This document shows positions 50,937 through 60,004 of a stretch of 64,000 nt of DNA, piece by piece (the stretch's first letter is position 1; each line of letters begins with the position of its first letter). The notes under the pieces are model-generated. The model was not told the DNA's origin and ran no database searches. It saw nothing but the letters and a program-made list of their open reading frames with translations. The stretch covers positions 248,001 to 312,000 of the forward strand of contig NZ_NFLV01000001.1 in assembly GCF_002161065.1 (NCBI RefSeq), given 5' to 3'. Source of the DNA: Eubacterium sp. An11 (lineage in GTDB: Bacteria; Bacillota; Clostridia; Lachnospirales; Lachnospiraceae). A program made the translations under genes and the position numbers.

Positions 50937-52235
50937 ATGTTTAGGTTGCTTAAAAGACAATCGCCGGGACGGATCATCGCCCTGGGATTTCTTTCTGTGA
51001 TTTTGATTGGCTCCGTACTTCTCATGCTGCCGTGCAGCGTAAAGGACGGCGTGACTTTGCGGTATATCGACGCACTGTATACATCCACCAGCGCCGTGTG
51101 CGTGACGGGACTTATTGCAGTGGATGCGGGAGATACCTTTACTCCTCTGGGACAGACCTTTCTGGCCCTTCTGATCCAGATCGGCGGGCTGGGCGTCACG
51201 GCGGTGGGAGCCGGCGTGATCATAGCCATTGGCAAGAAGGTCAATATGAAGGGGAGAAACCTCATCCGGGAGGCGATGAATCTGGACTCCGGAAGAGGGC
51301 TTGTCATTTTCGTCCGGGATATTTTTATTACGACGGTCATTATTGAGCTTTCCGGCGCAGTATTGAGTTTCCTGGTGTTTATCCGGGATTATCCGCCAAT
51401 CCGGGCCATCGGAATCAGTTTGTTCCATTCCGTGGCTGCCTTCAATAACTCAGGATTTGATATTCTGGGTAATTTTCAGAATCTGATCCCTTATCGGGAT
51501 AATGTACTGTTAAATGTGGTGACCTGTGCGCTGATCATTCTGGGCGGTATCGGTTTTCTGGTGATCCGTGAAGTCTGCGCAAAGAGATTTCGCTGGAAGA
51601 AACTGTCCATGCATGCCAAGGTGGTCATTTCCATGAGTATTGTCCTCATCATCGTGGGAGCAGTGATGCTCAAGTTCACGGAGAACATTACCTGGATGGC
51701 GGCGTTTTTCCACAGTATCTCAGCGAGAACCGCGGGATTTTCCACTTACCCGCTGGGAACCTTTTCCCAGTCCGGACTTCTGGTGCTGACAGTGCTGATG
51801 TTCATCGGTGCGTCACCGGGATCCACGGGAGGCGGTATCAAGACCAGTACATTTTTTGTGCTGCTGCAGGGCATTAAGTCGGCGGCAACCAACAAAGATG
51901 AGAAGGCGTTCCGCTATGCGGTGCCGAAAAACGCATTCCGCAAGGCAGCGGTCATTGCCACGCTGGCAGTGGGGGTTGTCATCGTGGGAACGTATCTGAT
52001 GACGATCATGGAACCGGACATTCCTCTGGCAGATCTTTTGTTTGAGATCACCAGTGCCTTTGGAACCGTCGGACTGTCAACGGGAATCACACCGGATTTA
52101 TGTGACGGTGCCAAGTTCCTGTCCATTGTCATCATGTATATCGGCAGACTGGGACCTCTGACCATCGCTTCTTTGTGGTACTTTACCAGAGGAGACAGGG
52201 TCAGCTATCCGGAAGGAAATATTGCGATTGGTTAA
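50937..52235 (+). CDS. ktrB: Potassium uptake channel subunit KtrB/TrkH
   Basis: 432 residues, eight membrane helices in four pore repeats. The pore-lining segments are visible as STSAVCVTGL, AAFNNSGFDILG, ISARTAGFSTY and TSAFGTVGLSTG, each with the conserved Gly. It forms the sodium- or proton-linked potassium path and is gated by the KtrA/TrkA ring encoded next. It starts 31 bp after the response regulator. Confidence 0.95.
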   Translation: MFRLLKRQSPGRIIALGFLSVILIGSVLLMLPCSVKDGVTLRYIDALYTSTSAVCVTGLIAVDAGDTFTPLGQTFLALLIQIGGLGVTAVGAGVIIAIGKKVNMKGRNLIREAMNLDSGRGLVIFVRDIFITTVIIELSGAVLSFLVFIRDYPPIRAIGISLFHSVAAFNNSGFDILGNFQNLIPYRDNVLLNVVTCALIILGGIGFLVIREVCAKRFRWKKLSMHAKVVISMSIVLIIVGAVMLKFTENITWMAAFFHSISARTAGFSTYPLGTFSQSGLLVLTVLMFIGASPGSTGGGIKTSTFFVLLQGIKSAATNKDEKAFRYAVPKNAFRKAAVIATLAVGVVIVGTYLMTIMEPDIPLADLLFEITSAFGTVGLSTGITPDLCDGAKFLSIVIMYIGRLGPLTIASLWYFTRGDRVSYPEGNIAIG

Positions 52236-52249
52236 AGCAGGAGGATATT

Positions 52250-52939
52250 ATGTTTGGAAAACAGAAAAAAGAAAATACAACATATGGTATTGTAGGCCTC
52301 GGAAGATTCGGGTATGCGCTGGCCATGGAGCTGGCGGAATCCGGTGCGGAGCTTTTGGTGATTGACCGGGATGAAGAAAAGGTAAGAGAGCTCCGCGATA
52401 TTACGGAAAATGCATATGTAGTCAAAAATCTTGATAAAAAATCACTGTTGGAAACAGGCATCCGAAATTGTGATGTGGCAGTGGTCTGTATCGGTGAGCA
52501 GATGGGAACATCCATTCTCGCGACACTGCATCTGGTGAGCATCGGCGTGCCGGTGGTCATTTCCAAGGCAAACAGTGCGGAACATGGAGAAATTCTTGAG
52601 AAACTGGGAGCGGAAGTTGTCTATCCGGAGAGGGATATGGCGATTCGTCTTGCGCACCGGCTGGAATCCTCCAGAATCCTTGACTTTGTGCAGCTCAGCA
52701 AAAAACTCAATATCACGAAGGTGGTCGTTCCGGACAAAATGGTGGGCAGATCCATCAAGAGTCTGGACATTCGTGCCAAGCTGGGTCTCAATATCATTGC
52801 CATAGAAAATAATGAGTCTGTTATGGAAGACGTTCGCCCGGAATATGTACTGAGAGAAAATGACATTTTGTATTTATCGGGCAGTAAGGAAGGTTTGATC
52901 CACTTTACAGAATGGATTGAAAAAGAAAAGAACTCCTGA
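52250..52939 (+). CDS. ktrA: Potassium uptake regulatory subunit KtrA/TrkA
   Basis: 229 residues on the cytosolic face. RCK_N Rossmann domain (GIVGLGRFGYALAMELAESG; acidic end of the second strand in LLVIDRDEEKV) binds ATP, ADP or NAD. RCK_C (about 145-225) is the usual c-di-AMP-binding domain of this family. The frame is open 25 codons upstream; AGGAGG sets ATG 52250. It follows ktrB directly. Confidence 0.94.
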   Translation: MFGKQKKENTTYGIVGLGRFGYALAMELAESGAELLVIDRDEEKVRELRDITENAYVVKNLDKKSLLETGIRNCDVAVVCIGEQMGTSILATLHLVSIGVPVVISKANSAEHGEILEKLGAEVVYPERDMAIRLAHRLESSRILDFVQLSKKLNITKVVVPDKMVGRSIKSLDIRAKLGLNIIAIENNESVMEDVRPEYVLRENDILYLSGSKEGLIHFTEWIEKEKNS

Positions 52940-52987
52940 TCTTTATACAGAATGTTATGAGAGAGAAAATGGAGGAAAAACGAAGGT

Positions 52988-54622
52988 ATGAGTATTAGCA
53001 TCGTATTAGGACTTTTGGGCGGTCTTGCCCTGTTCCTTTACGGTATGCAGATGATGAGTTCCGGTCTGGAAGCGGCAGCCGGAAACCGAATGAAAGGAAT
53101 TCTGGAGAAACTGACGGCGAACCGTTTTCTGGGCGTGATCGTCGGAGCGGGTATCACAGCAGTGATCCAGTCTTCCTCTGCAACTACCGTGATGGTTGTC
53201 GGTTTTGTCAATTCCGGAATGCTGAGTTTACAGCAGGCGGTCTGGATTATCATGGGTGCCAACATCGGAACGACCATAACCGGACAGTTGATTGCGCTGG
53301 ACGTGGGAGCCATCGCTCCGCTGCTGGCTTTTGCCGGCGTGGCGGTCATTACGTTCAGTAAGAAGGCGACGGTACAGCATTATGGACAGATTGTAGCTGG
53401 TCTGGGTATCCTTTTCCTGGGAATGGAAATGATGAGCAGTTCTATGTCTCCGCTGCGGGATTCCGAAGCGTTTATCAATCTGATGACACAGTTTGGTAAT
53501 CCGCTCATAGGAATCCTGGTGGGCGCAGTCTTTACGGCGATTATCCAGTCCTCATCCGCGTCTGTCGGCATCTTACAGACACTGGCCATTGGAGGACTCA
53601 TTGATCTGCCAAATGCAGTTTTTGTGCTTTTCGGACAGAATATCGGTACTTGTATCACAGCGGTTCTGGCAGCCATTGGAACGAACAGAAACGCTAAGCG
53701 CACGACTATTATCCATCTGACCTTTAATATTATTGGAACGATTCTCTTTACTATTGTCTGCATTGTGACACCGCTCACTGCGATAGTGCAGAATTTTACC
53801 CCGGACAATCCGGCGGCACAGATTGCCAACATGCACACGTTGTTTAATGTGGTGACCACGCTGCTGCTTCTGCCATTTGGCACAAAACTTGCGAAACTGG
53901 CAGTAAAAATCCTGCCGGACCGGGAGGGAGTCGAGCCGGATGTTCAGGGACTTATGTATATCAAGCCTCTGGAGGCAGGAGCAGAGTACCAGATGGGAAA
54001 TGCAGCCATTGCTTTTAACGGTATCTGGAATGAACTGAGAAGAATGGAGAAGATGACCAGAGAAAATGTGGAGGAGAGTTTTACAGCGGTGATAGAGGGC
54101 AGTACCAGACGCCTGCAAAAGGTGGAGGAGAACGAGGATTATATCGATTATCTCAACAAAGAGATATCCAAATATATTTCCCGGATCATCGCCCATGAGA
54201 CCAGCAGTAAGGATTCTTCGAACTTCAGCTCATTTTTCAAGATATGCAGCAATCTGGAAAGGATCGGCGATCATGCCATGAATATCTGCGAGTACACCAG
54301 AATGATGGAGGACAAGCAGATCACATTTTCCAGGGAGGCAAAGAAGGAGATCCGGAATATGCAGGAAATCAGTCTGAAAGCCCTTGATCATCTGCATAAT
54401 CTGGACAGCATGTCGGAGGAAAGTCTGGCGGAAGCTGCGGATATCGAACAGCAGATCGACCAGATGACGGAGGAATACCGTCAGAATCAGATGGACAGAA
54501 TGCGTCAGGTGACCTGCGAGGGAGAGGCCAGCATTCTGTATTCTGAGATGCTGACGGATTTTGAACGCATTGGTGACCATGCCCTGAATATCGGGCAGGA
54601 ACTGGCGACGATCCGTGCGTAA
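52988..54622 (+). CDS. Na/Pi cotransporter family protein with PhoU domain
   Basis: 544 residues. Two inverted NptA/PNaS repeats in the membrane part, each with the QSSSATTVM or QSSSASVGI motif, then a soluble PhoU-like helical domain from about 330 onward (FFKICSNLERIGDHAMNIC and the repeat LTDFERIGDHALNIG). Imports phosphate with sodium in characterised members. It lies 48 bp after ktrA, so it is probably transcribed with the potassium genes, and ends at a strong terminator. Confidence 0.93.
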   Translation: MSISIVLGLLGGLALFLYGMQMMSSGLEAAAGNRMKGILEKLTANRFLGVIVGAGITAVIQSSSATTVMVVGFVNSGMLSLQQAVWIIMGANIGTTITGQLIALDVGAIAPLLAFAGVAVITFSKKATVQHYGQIVAGLGILFLGMEMMSSSMSPLRDSEAFINLMTQFGNPLIGILVGAVFTAIIQSSSASVGILQTLAIGGLIDLPNAVFVLFGQNIGTCITAVLAAIGTNRNAKRTTIIHLTFNIIGTILFTIVCIVTPLTAIVQNFTPDNPAAQIANMHTLFNVVTTLLLLPFGTKLAKLAVKILPDREGVEPDVQGLMYIKPLEAGAEYQMGNAAIAFNGIWNELRRMEKMTRENVEESFTAVIEGSTRRLQKVEENEDYIDYLNKEISKYISRIIAHETSSKDSSNFSSFFKICSNLERIGDHAMNICEYTRMMEDKQITFSREAKKEIRNMQEISLKALDHLHNLDSMSEESLAEAADIEQQIDQMTEEYRQNQMDRMRQVTCEGEASILYSEMLTDFERIGDHALNIGQELATIRA

Positions 54623-54657
54623 CTGCAAAAAACATACCCTATATAACATAAACAACA

Positions 54658-54700
54658 TGCGGCGTGTCCGCAGCTTCGGCTGCGGATGCGCCGTTTTTTT
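54658..54700 (+). terminator. Terminator of the potassium/phosphate operon
   Basis: A long GC-rich stem, CGGCG then GTCCGCAGC (54660-54674), closes on a TTCG loop with GCTGCGGA and GCGCCG, and is followed by TTTTTTT. Confidence 0.85.
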
Positions 54701-54756
54701 ATTTCATTAGGAAATTGCATTCCTATGAAATAAAAAACGCTCCGCGAGAAAATAGG

Positions 54757-54803
54757 TTGACATATTAATCCTACATATGTAAGATATAAATATTACATAT
54801 GTA
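54757..54803 (+). promoter_or_regulatory. pbp promoter with two BlaI boxes
   Basis: TTGACA (54757-54762), 17 nt, TAAGAT (54780-54785). TACATATGTA occurs twice, at 54772-54781 on the -10 and at 54794-54803 next to the ribosome binding site, 22 bp apart (two helical turns). Together they form the larger dyad from CCTACA to TGTAGG. This is the classic BlaI/MecI arrangement. Confidence 0.85.
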
Positions 54804-54815
54804 GGAGATGAAAAA

Positions 54816-57596
54816 ATGGAAGAGATACTGAGAAAAATAAAAAAATGGAGGCCCACAAGGATCACCGTTCTGGGCACCCTCTTATTGTGCATGGCCGCGG
54901 CGCTGGTGGGGCGGCTCTATGAGCTTCAGATCCTTCACGGGGAGGAGTACGCGGAGAACTTTGTCATGAAGACGAAGAGGGAGATTCAGCAAAAAGGCGT
55001 CCGGGGCAATATCTATGACAGAAATGGAAAGTCCCTGGCCAGGAACGAACTGGTATACGCTGTCACTTTGAGCGACAGCGAGACCTATGATACCAGCCGG
55101 GAAAGACAGCTTTCCCTGAACGGGACGATTTACCGGCTGTTAAAAATTCTGGAGGCCAATGGAGACGCGCCGGTGGAATACCTGGAAATCTGCCTGGATG
55201 AGCAGGGGCAGTATTGCTTTTCTGTGGAGGGAACTTCTCTCGACCGGTTCCGGGCGGATGTCTACGGAAAAGCTTCTGCCAGCGACATGAATCAGGAGCA
55301 GAGAAGCGCGGATGAAGAAACGATCGTAGAATATCTGGCCGGAGAAGAACGGTTCTGTCTCTTTTCTCAGAACGGGAAAGCGTATACCAGGGAGGAAAAG
55401 GAACAGTACGGTCTGCCGGAAGCGTTTTCCAGAGAAGAGGTTCTCCGCATGGTCGGCATACGCTACGCCCTTTCTTTGCAGGCCTATCAGAAATATCTCG
55501 CTGTCACTGTGACGGAAAACGCATCGGATGCCACGGTGGCGGCTGTCGCGGAAAATCAGGAGAAGCTGCCCGGCGTTGCCATTGAGGAGGATACCATGCG
55601 GGTTTACGACGGCGGGGAGGCCTGTGCTTCCATCATCGGCTATACAGGGCAGATTTCTCCGGAGGAGCTGGAGGCGAAAGAAAAAGACGGCTATAACGGA
55701 AATTCCGTGGTGGGAAAGGCCGGTATGGAACAATATCTGGAAGAATATCTCCATGGAGAAGACGGGGAGATGGAAGTTTTGGTGGATAATATGGGACGGA
55801 TTCTGAGTGAAACCGGCCAGAACATACAGCCGCAGACCGGGGAAGATGTGTATCTGACCATTGATATGGAACTGCAGCAGGACGTGTATGATATCCTGGA
55901 AAAGAAGATTGCAGAGATCCTGCTGGAAAACATCATTGATGCGAAAACGTTTGACAAGGAAAATATTTCCGACAGTACGGAAATCCGTATTCCGATTTAT
56001 GATGTATACTGCGCGTTTTTTGATAATCATGTTTTGAATACGGAACATTTTGCGGAAGATGACGCCACAAAACTGGAGAAAAAAGTGCATGAACGATATG
56101 AAAAACAGAAGGAATCCATCTGTCAGGAGATTTCCCGGGAGCTTAAAAAGGGCAGCGGCACAGAAGAACTGCGGGAGTATGAGTCTTTTATTCTGGAAAA
56201 TATCGATCTCCTTTATGATGAATACCAGGAGGATGCCAGGGCTTTTTACGAAAAATGGTCGGACGGCAGTTATACCCTGGCGGATTATCTCAATGCAGTC
56301 ATTTCCAAAGGATGGGTGAGGGACGAAGTTTTTGAGGGAGAAGAAGAGTATCTGACCCAGAAAGAAATGTTTGAGAGCGCGGTGGATTATATTGCGGAAG
56401 CTCTGTGGGAGAGCAGTGATTTTGATATCGTTGTCTATGACAGTATGGTCATGAATGATAAGATTTCGCCGGAAGAACTCTGTCAGCTTCTCTATGATCA
56501 GGGAGTCCTTACGAAAAAAGATGATGATTACCGGGACTGGAAAGCGGGACAAATGTCTTCCTATGCATTTATCCGGGCCAAAATTCAAAGTCTGGAGATC
56601 ACTCCGGCCAATCTGGCTCTCGATCCTTGTTCCGGATCCGCGGTGGTGACGGACACTGACACCGGCGAGGTGCTGGCCTGCGTCAGCTACCCGGGCTATG
56701 ACAACAACCGACTGGCCAACAACATGGATAACGCTTATTATCACAGTCTGTCGCAAAACGCCTCCCTGCCTCTTTACAACAGGGCCACCCAGCAGCTGTC
56801 GGCGCCGGGGTCCACCTTTAAGCCGGTCACTCTCATTGCCGGTCTGGAAGAGGGCGTCATCGACACCGATACTACGGTGGTCTGCGATGGTATTTTTGAT
56901 AAGGTTTCCCCGGCCCTTCGGTGCTGGAACCATGCCGGTCACGGGCCGGTGACCTCGGTGGCCGCCGCTCTGCGCCATTCCTGTAATGACTATCTGTGTG
57001 AAGTTTCTTACCGGCTGGGTATGAAAGGAAACCGGGAGTTCTCCGACGCTCAGGCGCTGGGATATCTGCAGAAATACGCGAAACTCTTTCATCTGGATGA
57101 AAAGAGCGGCCTTGAGCTTACGGAGAGCAGTCCGCAGGTCACCGATTCCTATGCGATCCCGTCCGCCATCGGTCAGGGAACCAACAACTACGCCACGGTA
57201 CAGCTGGGCCGGTATGTGAATACCCTTGCCAATGAGGGCAGCTGCTATAAGCTCACGCTGATTCACAGCATAGGACAAAACACGGGGGAGAAAAAACAGG
57301 CGGAGCCGGAAAGTAAGATCGCACTGGCACCGGGTACCTGGAACAGCATTCATAAAGGAATGCAGATGTATGTGGAAAGTACCGGTGTCTTTAAAGGATA
57401 TGCTCTCCCGGTGGCAGGCAAATCCGGAACTGCTCAGGAGAGCAGAACAAGGCCGGACCATGGCCTTTTTATCGGCTATGCCCCGGCGGATGATCCGGAA
57501 ATCTCTCTGGCGGTCCGGATCGTCAACGGTTATACGTCTGAGAATGCTGTGGCCTGCGGCCGGGAGATCCTCGCCGCGTATTTCCACAACGAATAA
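54816..57596 (+). CDS. Large class B penicillin-binding protein, BlaI-controlled
   Basis: 926 residues; a peptidoglycan transpeptidase anchored by one membrane helix (about 20-37). A PBP dimerisation domain follows (GVRGNIYDRNGKSLARNE). Active-site motifs are intact: STFK at Ser666, SCN at Ser722 and KSGT at Lys869. Typical class B enzymes have 580-750 residues. The excess is an acidic, helix-rich insert of about 230 residues (about 370-600) between the dimerisation part and the transpeptidase core. Two BlaI boxes on its promoter and facing blaR1-blaI genes suggest beta-lactam induction, as for mecA. Low drug affinity is inferred, not visible. Confidence 0.88.
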   Translation: MEEILRKIKKWRPTRITVLGTLLLCMAAALVGRLYELQILHGEEYAENFVMKTKREIQQKGVRGNIYDRNGKSLARNELVYAVTLSDSETYDTSRERQLSLNGTIYRLLKILEANGDAPVEYLEICLDEQGQYCFSVEGTSLDRFRADVYGKASASDMNQEQRSADEETIVEYLAGEERFCLFSQNGKAYTREEKEQYGLPEAFSREEVLRMVGIRYALSLQAYQKYLAVTVTENASDATVAAVAENQEKLPGVAIEEDTMRVYDGGEACASIIGYTGQISPEELEAKEKDGYNGNSVVGKAGMEQYLEEYLHGEDGEMEVLVDNMGRILSETGQNIQPQTGEDVYLTIDMELQQDVYDILEKKIAEILLENIIDAKTFDKENISDSTEIRIPIYDVYCAFFDNHVLNTEHFAEDDATKLEKKVHERYEKQKESICQEISRELKKGSGTEELREYESFILENIDLLYDEYQEDARAFYEKWSDGSYTLADYLNAVISKGWVRDEVFEGEEEYLTQKEMFESAVDYIAEALWESSDFDIVVYDSMVMNDKISPEELCQLLYDQGVLTKKDDDYRDWKAGQMSSYAFIRAKIQSLEITPANLALDPCSGSAVVTDTDTGEVLACVSYPGYDNNRLANNMDNAYYHSLSQNASLPLYNRATQQLSAPGSTFKPVTLIAGLEEGVIDTDTTVVCDGIFDKVSPALRCWNHAGHGPVTSVAAALRHSCNDYLCEVSYRLGMKGNREFSDAQALGYLQKYAKLFHLDEKSGLELTESSPQVTDSYAIPSAIGQGTNNYATVQLGRYVNTLANEGSCYKLTLIHSIGQNTGEKKQAEPESKIALAPGTWNSIHKGMQMYVESTGVFKGYALPVAGKSGTAQESRTRPDHGLFIGYAPADDPEISLAVRIVNGYTSENAVACGREILAAYFHNE

Positions 57597-57611
57597 AAGA
57601 TAGTATCTGTA

Positions 57612-59414
57612 TCAGTGCGCCAATGTCGGGACCAGCTTAGAAAGGGCGTCCACCGCCACATCGGCGGCGGCGCCTCCGTCGCAGCCCCTGCCCTGCAGGT
57701 TTACGGCGAAACAGCAGGTACTTTCGTCCGTTTCCAGGAAGCCCACGAACCAGCCCGTCTGCTGGCCGCCGTCGCCGCCGATGGTTCCGGTTTTGCCATA
57801 AAGTCTGCCGCCGGAGAGGAAATGTTCCGACAGGAGCATGGACTCTTTGACGGCCTGAATGTTTTCCGGATCAAAATTCCACTGATTTTGCAGCAGACCG
57901 GATAAAAGCTGTACCTGTTCCAGAGGAGAGATGGCAAGACTGGTGGCCCAGTAATTTTGGACGCCGCCGCTTAAGTCGCAGTTTCCGTAGGAAATCCGGC
58001 TGTAGTACGAAGCAAGAGAGGCAAGTCCTGCTTCCTGGTCCAGATTCTGAAAATACCAGTTGACGGAATTTTGCATGGCTGTGGACAGGGTCTGATCCTG
58101 CATCCACTGAGAAAAGGGCTGCGCCGAGCCGTCCCACGGCTGTGTGGAAGATTCCGGGGTGATGAGCCCTTCTTCCAGAGCGAAAAGTCCGCTGTAAATT
58201 TTAAAGGTGGAAGCGGGAGCGGTTCTCTCCTCGCTTTTTTCTTTATTGTAAATGTAATATCCGCCGGTGTCCGTATCATACAGCACAAAGGATCCCTCTT
58301 TTCCGTCAAAGCTGTCAGATACATCGGCAGCCTGCCACTCTCCGTCAGACAGATGCGGGGCGGGAGATCCGGAAGCGTAGGCGGAGAGCAGCGGGCTGGC
58401 GCCAAAGAAAAAGAGGAGAACCAATAAAAAGATGCCCATACTCTTAAGCCGCTGTGCAGCAGATGTCCTTCGGTATTCCGTGATTTCCACAATCCGCTGT
58501 TTTGTGGTGGAGGCGCTGCTGCTGATACCGGAAAGCGGAGAGGCAAACGCGCCTCTTTTTGCATGCTGGGCAAAACGGAGGATAGTCAGCCCGTAATTCA
58601 TCCGTTCGTTGGTGCCTATGTGGTCAATGACCGCATGGTCGCAGGCGATTTCCCGGTCGTTCCGGAACTGCCGGAAGCCGTACCAGATCAGCGGGTTGAA
58701 CCAGTACAGAGTTTCCAGTATACAGACCAGCAGATTCAGAAGGGCATCTCTGTGTCTGCAGTGCTGCAGTTCGTGAAGGAAGATGAACCGGAGTTCTTCT
58801 TCCGAAGAAACGATATCCAGATCCTGAGGAATGATAACGGCGGGTCTCAGCCAGCCGCAGGACACGGGATTTTGAATGTCACAGGAAGCATAAAGCCGGA
58901 TCTTCTGCCGGAGTGATACTTCACGGGCACAGGAAGTAAAGTGACGGTACAATTCCGGTTCTGATTCCGCAGTGATAAGGAAGGCTTTGGTTTTCATCGT
59001 ATGGATTCTCAGCAGAGTGCCGGCAAAATAAAGAGCCACAACCGTTATGCCGCCAATCCAAATGATCCAGAGAATCCGGGAGAGCGGGGTGTCCGAGGCA
59101 GTCACAGCCGTGGAAAAATCCCGGATCACTGTGCCGGAAGCGGCTGCCTGGGCCGTGGCGCCGGAGGCCGCCGGGAGAGCTGCCGAAGCCTTATCCCCGG
59201 TCAGCAGTTCCTGTATCCGGAAGAGAAACTCCTGGGCGGACAGTCTTTTCCACGGGAAAAAAGGCAGGAACAAGGCGACGGTGAACAGATGCCACAGGCG
59301 ATACCGCGCCGGAATGGACAGGTGTCTGGTATTGAGCCTGCGCGCCAGCAGCACAACGCCCAGCAGGACGCTGACAAAGAGATTACAAAAAAGAAAAGGA
59401 ACCGGGGAGATCAC
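57612..59414 (-). CDS. blaR1: Beta-lactam sensor/signal transducer BlaR1
   Basis: 600 residues. The N-terminal membrane part carries an M56 zinc protease (FLHELQHCRHRD, with the HExxH variant HELQH, and REIACDHAVI). The C-terminal extracellular domain is a class D beta-lactamase-like sensor: STFK with the acylated Ser in APASTFKIYSG, then KTGT followed by TGWFVGF. Acylation by a beta-lactam activates the protease, ending in BlaI inactivation. Its start overlaps blaI by four bases. Its stop is only 15 bp from the pbp stop in the opposite direction. Confidence 0.95.
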   Translation of the reverse strand: MISPVPFLFCNLFVSVLLGVVLLARRLNTRHLSIPARYRLWHLFTVALFLPFFPWKRLSAQEFLFRIQELLTGDKASAALPAASGATAQAAASGTVIRDFSTAVTASDTPLSRILWIIWIGGITVVALYFAGTLLRIHTMKTKAFLITAESEPELYRHFTSCAREVSLRQKIRLYASCDIQNPVSCGWLRPAVIIPQDLDIVSSEEELRFIFLHELQHCRHRDALLNLLVCILETLYWFNPLIWYGFRQFRNDREIACDHAVIDHIGTNERMNYGLTILRFAQHAKRGAFASPLSGISSSASTTKQRIVEITEYRRTSAAQRLKSMGIFLLVLLFFFGASPLLSAYASGSPAPHLSDGEWQAADVSDSFDGKEGSFVLYDTDTGGYYIYNKEKSEERTAPASTFKIYSGLFALEEGLITPESSTQPWDGSAQPFSQWMQDQTLSTAMQNSVNWYFQNLDQEAGLASLASYYSRISYGNCDLSGGVQNYWATSLAISPLEQVQLLSGLLQNQWNFDPENIQAVKESMLLSEHFLSGGRLYGKTGTIGGDGGQQTGWFVGFLETDESTCCFAVNLQGRGCDGGAAADVAVDALSKLVPTLAH

Positions 59415-59800
59415 TGGTTGTCACCACCTTTGATTTTAGAGTAGATCATGTCGTACATTTCCCTGAGATCCGAGTCCGAAAGCTCTTCATTGGACAGGAG
59501 AGCGGACAGCATCGGCGCTGCTTTTCCATCGTAAAAACGATCCAGAAAATGATGATTCTCCTGTTCCAGATATTTATCCTGGGCGATCACAGGGAAATAA
59601 TAATACATGCGTCCACGTTTCTCGTAGGAGATCACCTGTTTATGATTCAGTCTGGATAAAAGAGTGTGAATGGTTTTCTGGTTCCAGCTGTGCGTTTGCT
59701 GCGCGCGCTCGCAGATTTCGTTGGTGCTTAAGGGGTGATCTTCCCAGAGAATCTTCATGATGACGTATTCGGCTTCGGATATCTGTGGCAACTGGCTCAT
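59411..59800 (-). CDS. blaI: BlaI/MecI/CopY family repressor
   Basis: 129 residues. Winged helix at the N-terminus (EAEYVIMKILWEDHPLSTNEICERA; KTIHTLLSRLNHKQVISYEKRGR quoted as HTLLSRLNHKQVISYEKRG) and a helical dimerisation tail. Binds TACA-nn-TGTA dyads and is released after BlaR1 signalling. A related box lies in its own leader. Targets in the window are pbp and possibly the gene at 42926. AGGAGG precedes the ATG. Confidence 0.95.
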   Translation of the reverse strand: MSQLPQISEAEYVIMKILWEDHPLSTNEICERAQQTHSWNQKTIHTLLSRLNHKQVISYEKRGRMYYYFPVIAQDKYLEQENHHFLDRFYDGKAAPMLSALLSNEELSDSDLREMYDMIYSKIKGGDNQ

Positions 59801-59832
59801 AGTTATTTCCTCCTGTTTTGTTTTTGAAATCT

Positions 59833-59885
59833 TACTTATGTAGGCGAACTGAAATTATTATACGGCAGGAGAGAAAAAAGGTCAA
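59833..59885 (-). promoter_or_regulatory. blaI-blaR1 promoter with imperfect BlaI box
   Basis: On the minus strand TTGACC (59885-59880), 17 nt, TATAAT (59862-59857). TACTTATGTA (59833-59842) lies downstream of the start site and differs from the pbp boxes by one base, consistent with weaker autoregulation. Confidence 0.65.
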
Positions 59886-59950
59886 TCATTGACGGAAGTC
59901 TCCGGAAAAAAGAAAATTGTTGTTTAATTTAAAGTTTCTTTATAAATTCG

Positions 59951-59959
59951 TGGTACAAT
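59951..59959 (+). promoter_or_regulatory. Extended -10 upstream of sensor kinase gene
   Basis: TGG followed by TACAAT (59954-59959) forms an extended -10; no good -35 is seen. The kinase ribosome binding site begins about 30 bp later. Confidence 0.4.
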
Positions 59960-60004
59960 CAAAAAAATCATGCCTGCATGTGACAGTGAGAGGGGGAATG
60001 TCCA

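Noticed and set aside
55140-57587. 815-codon open frame on the minus strand
   Set aside because: It is exactly antisense to the penicillin-binding protein gene, has no ribosome binding site or recognisable domain, and reflects codon composition of the real gene.
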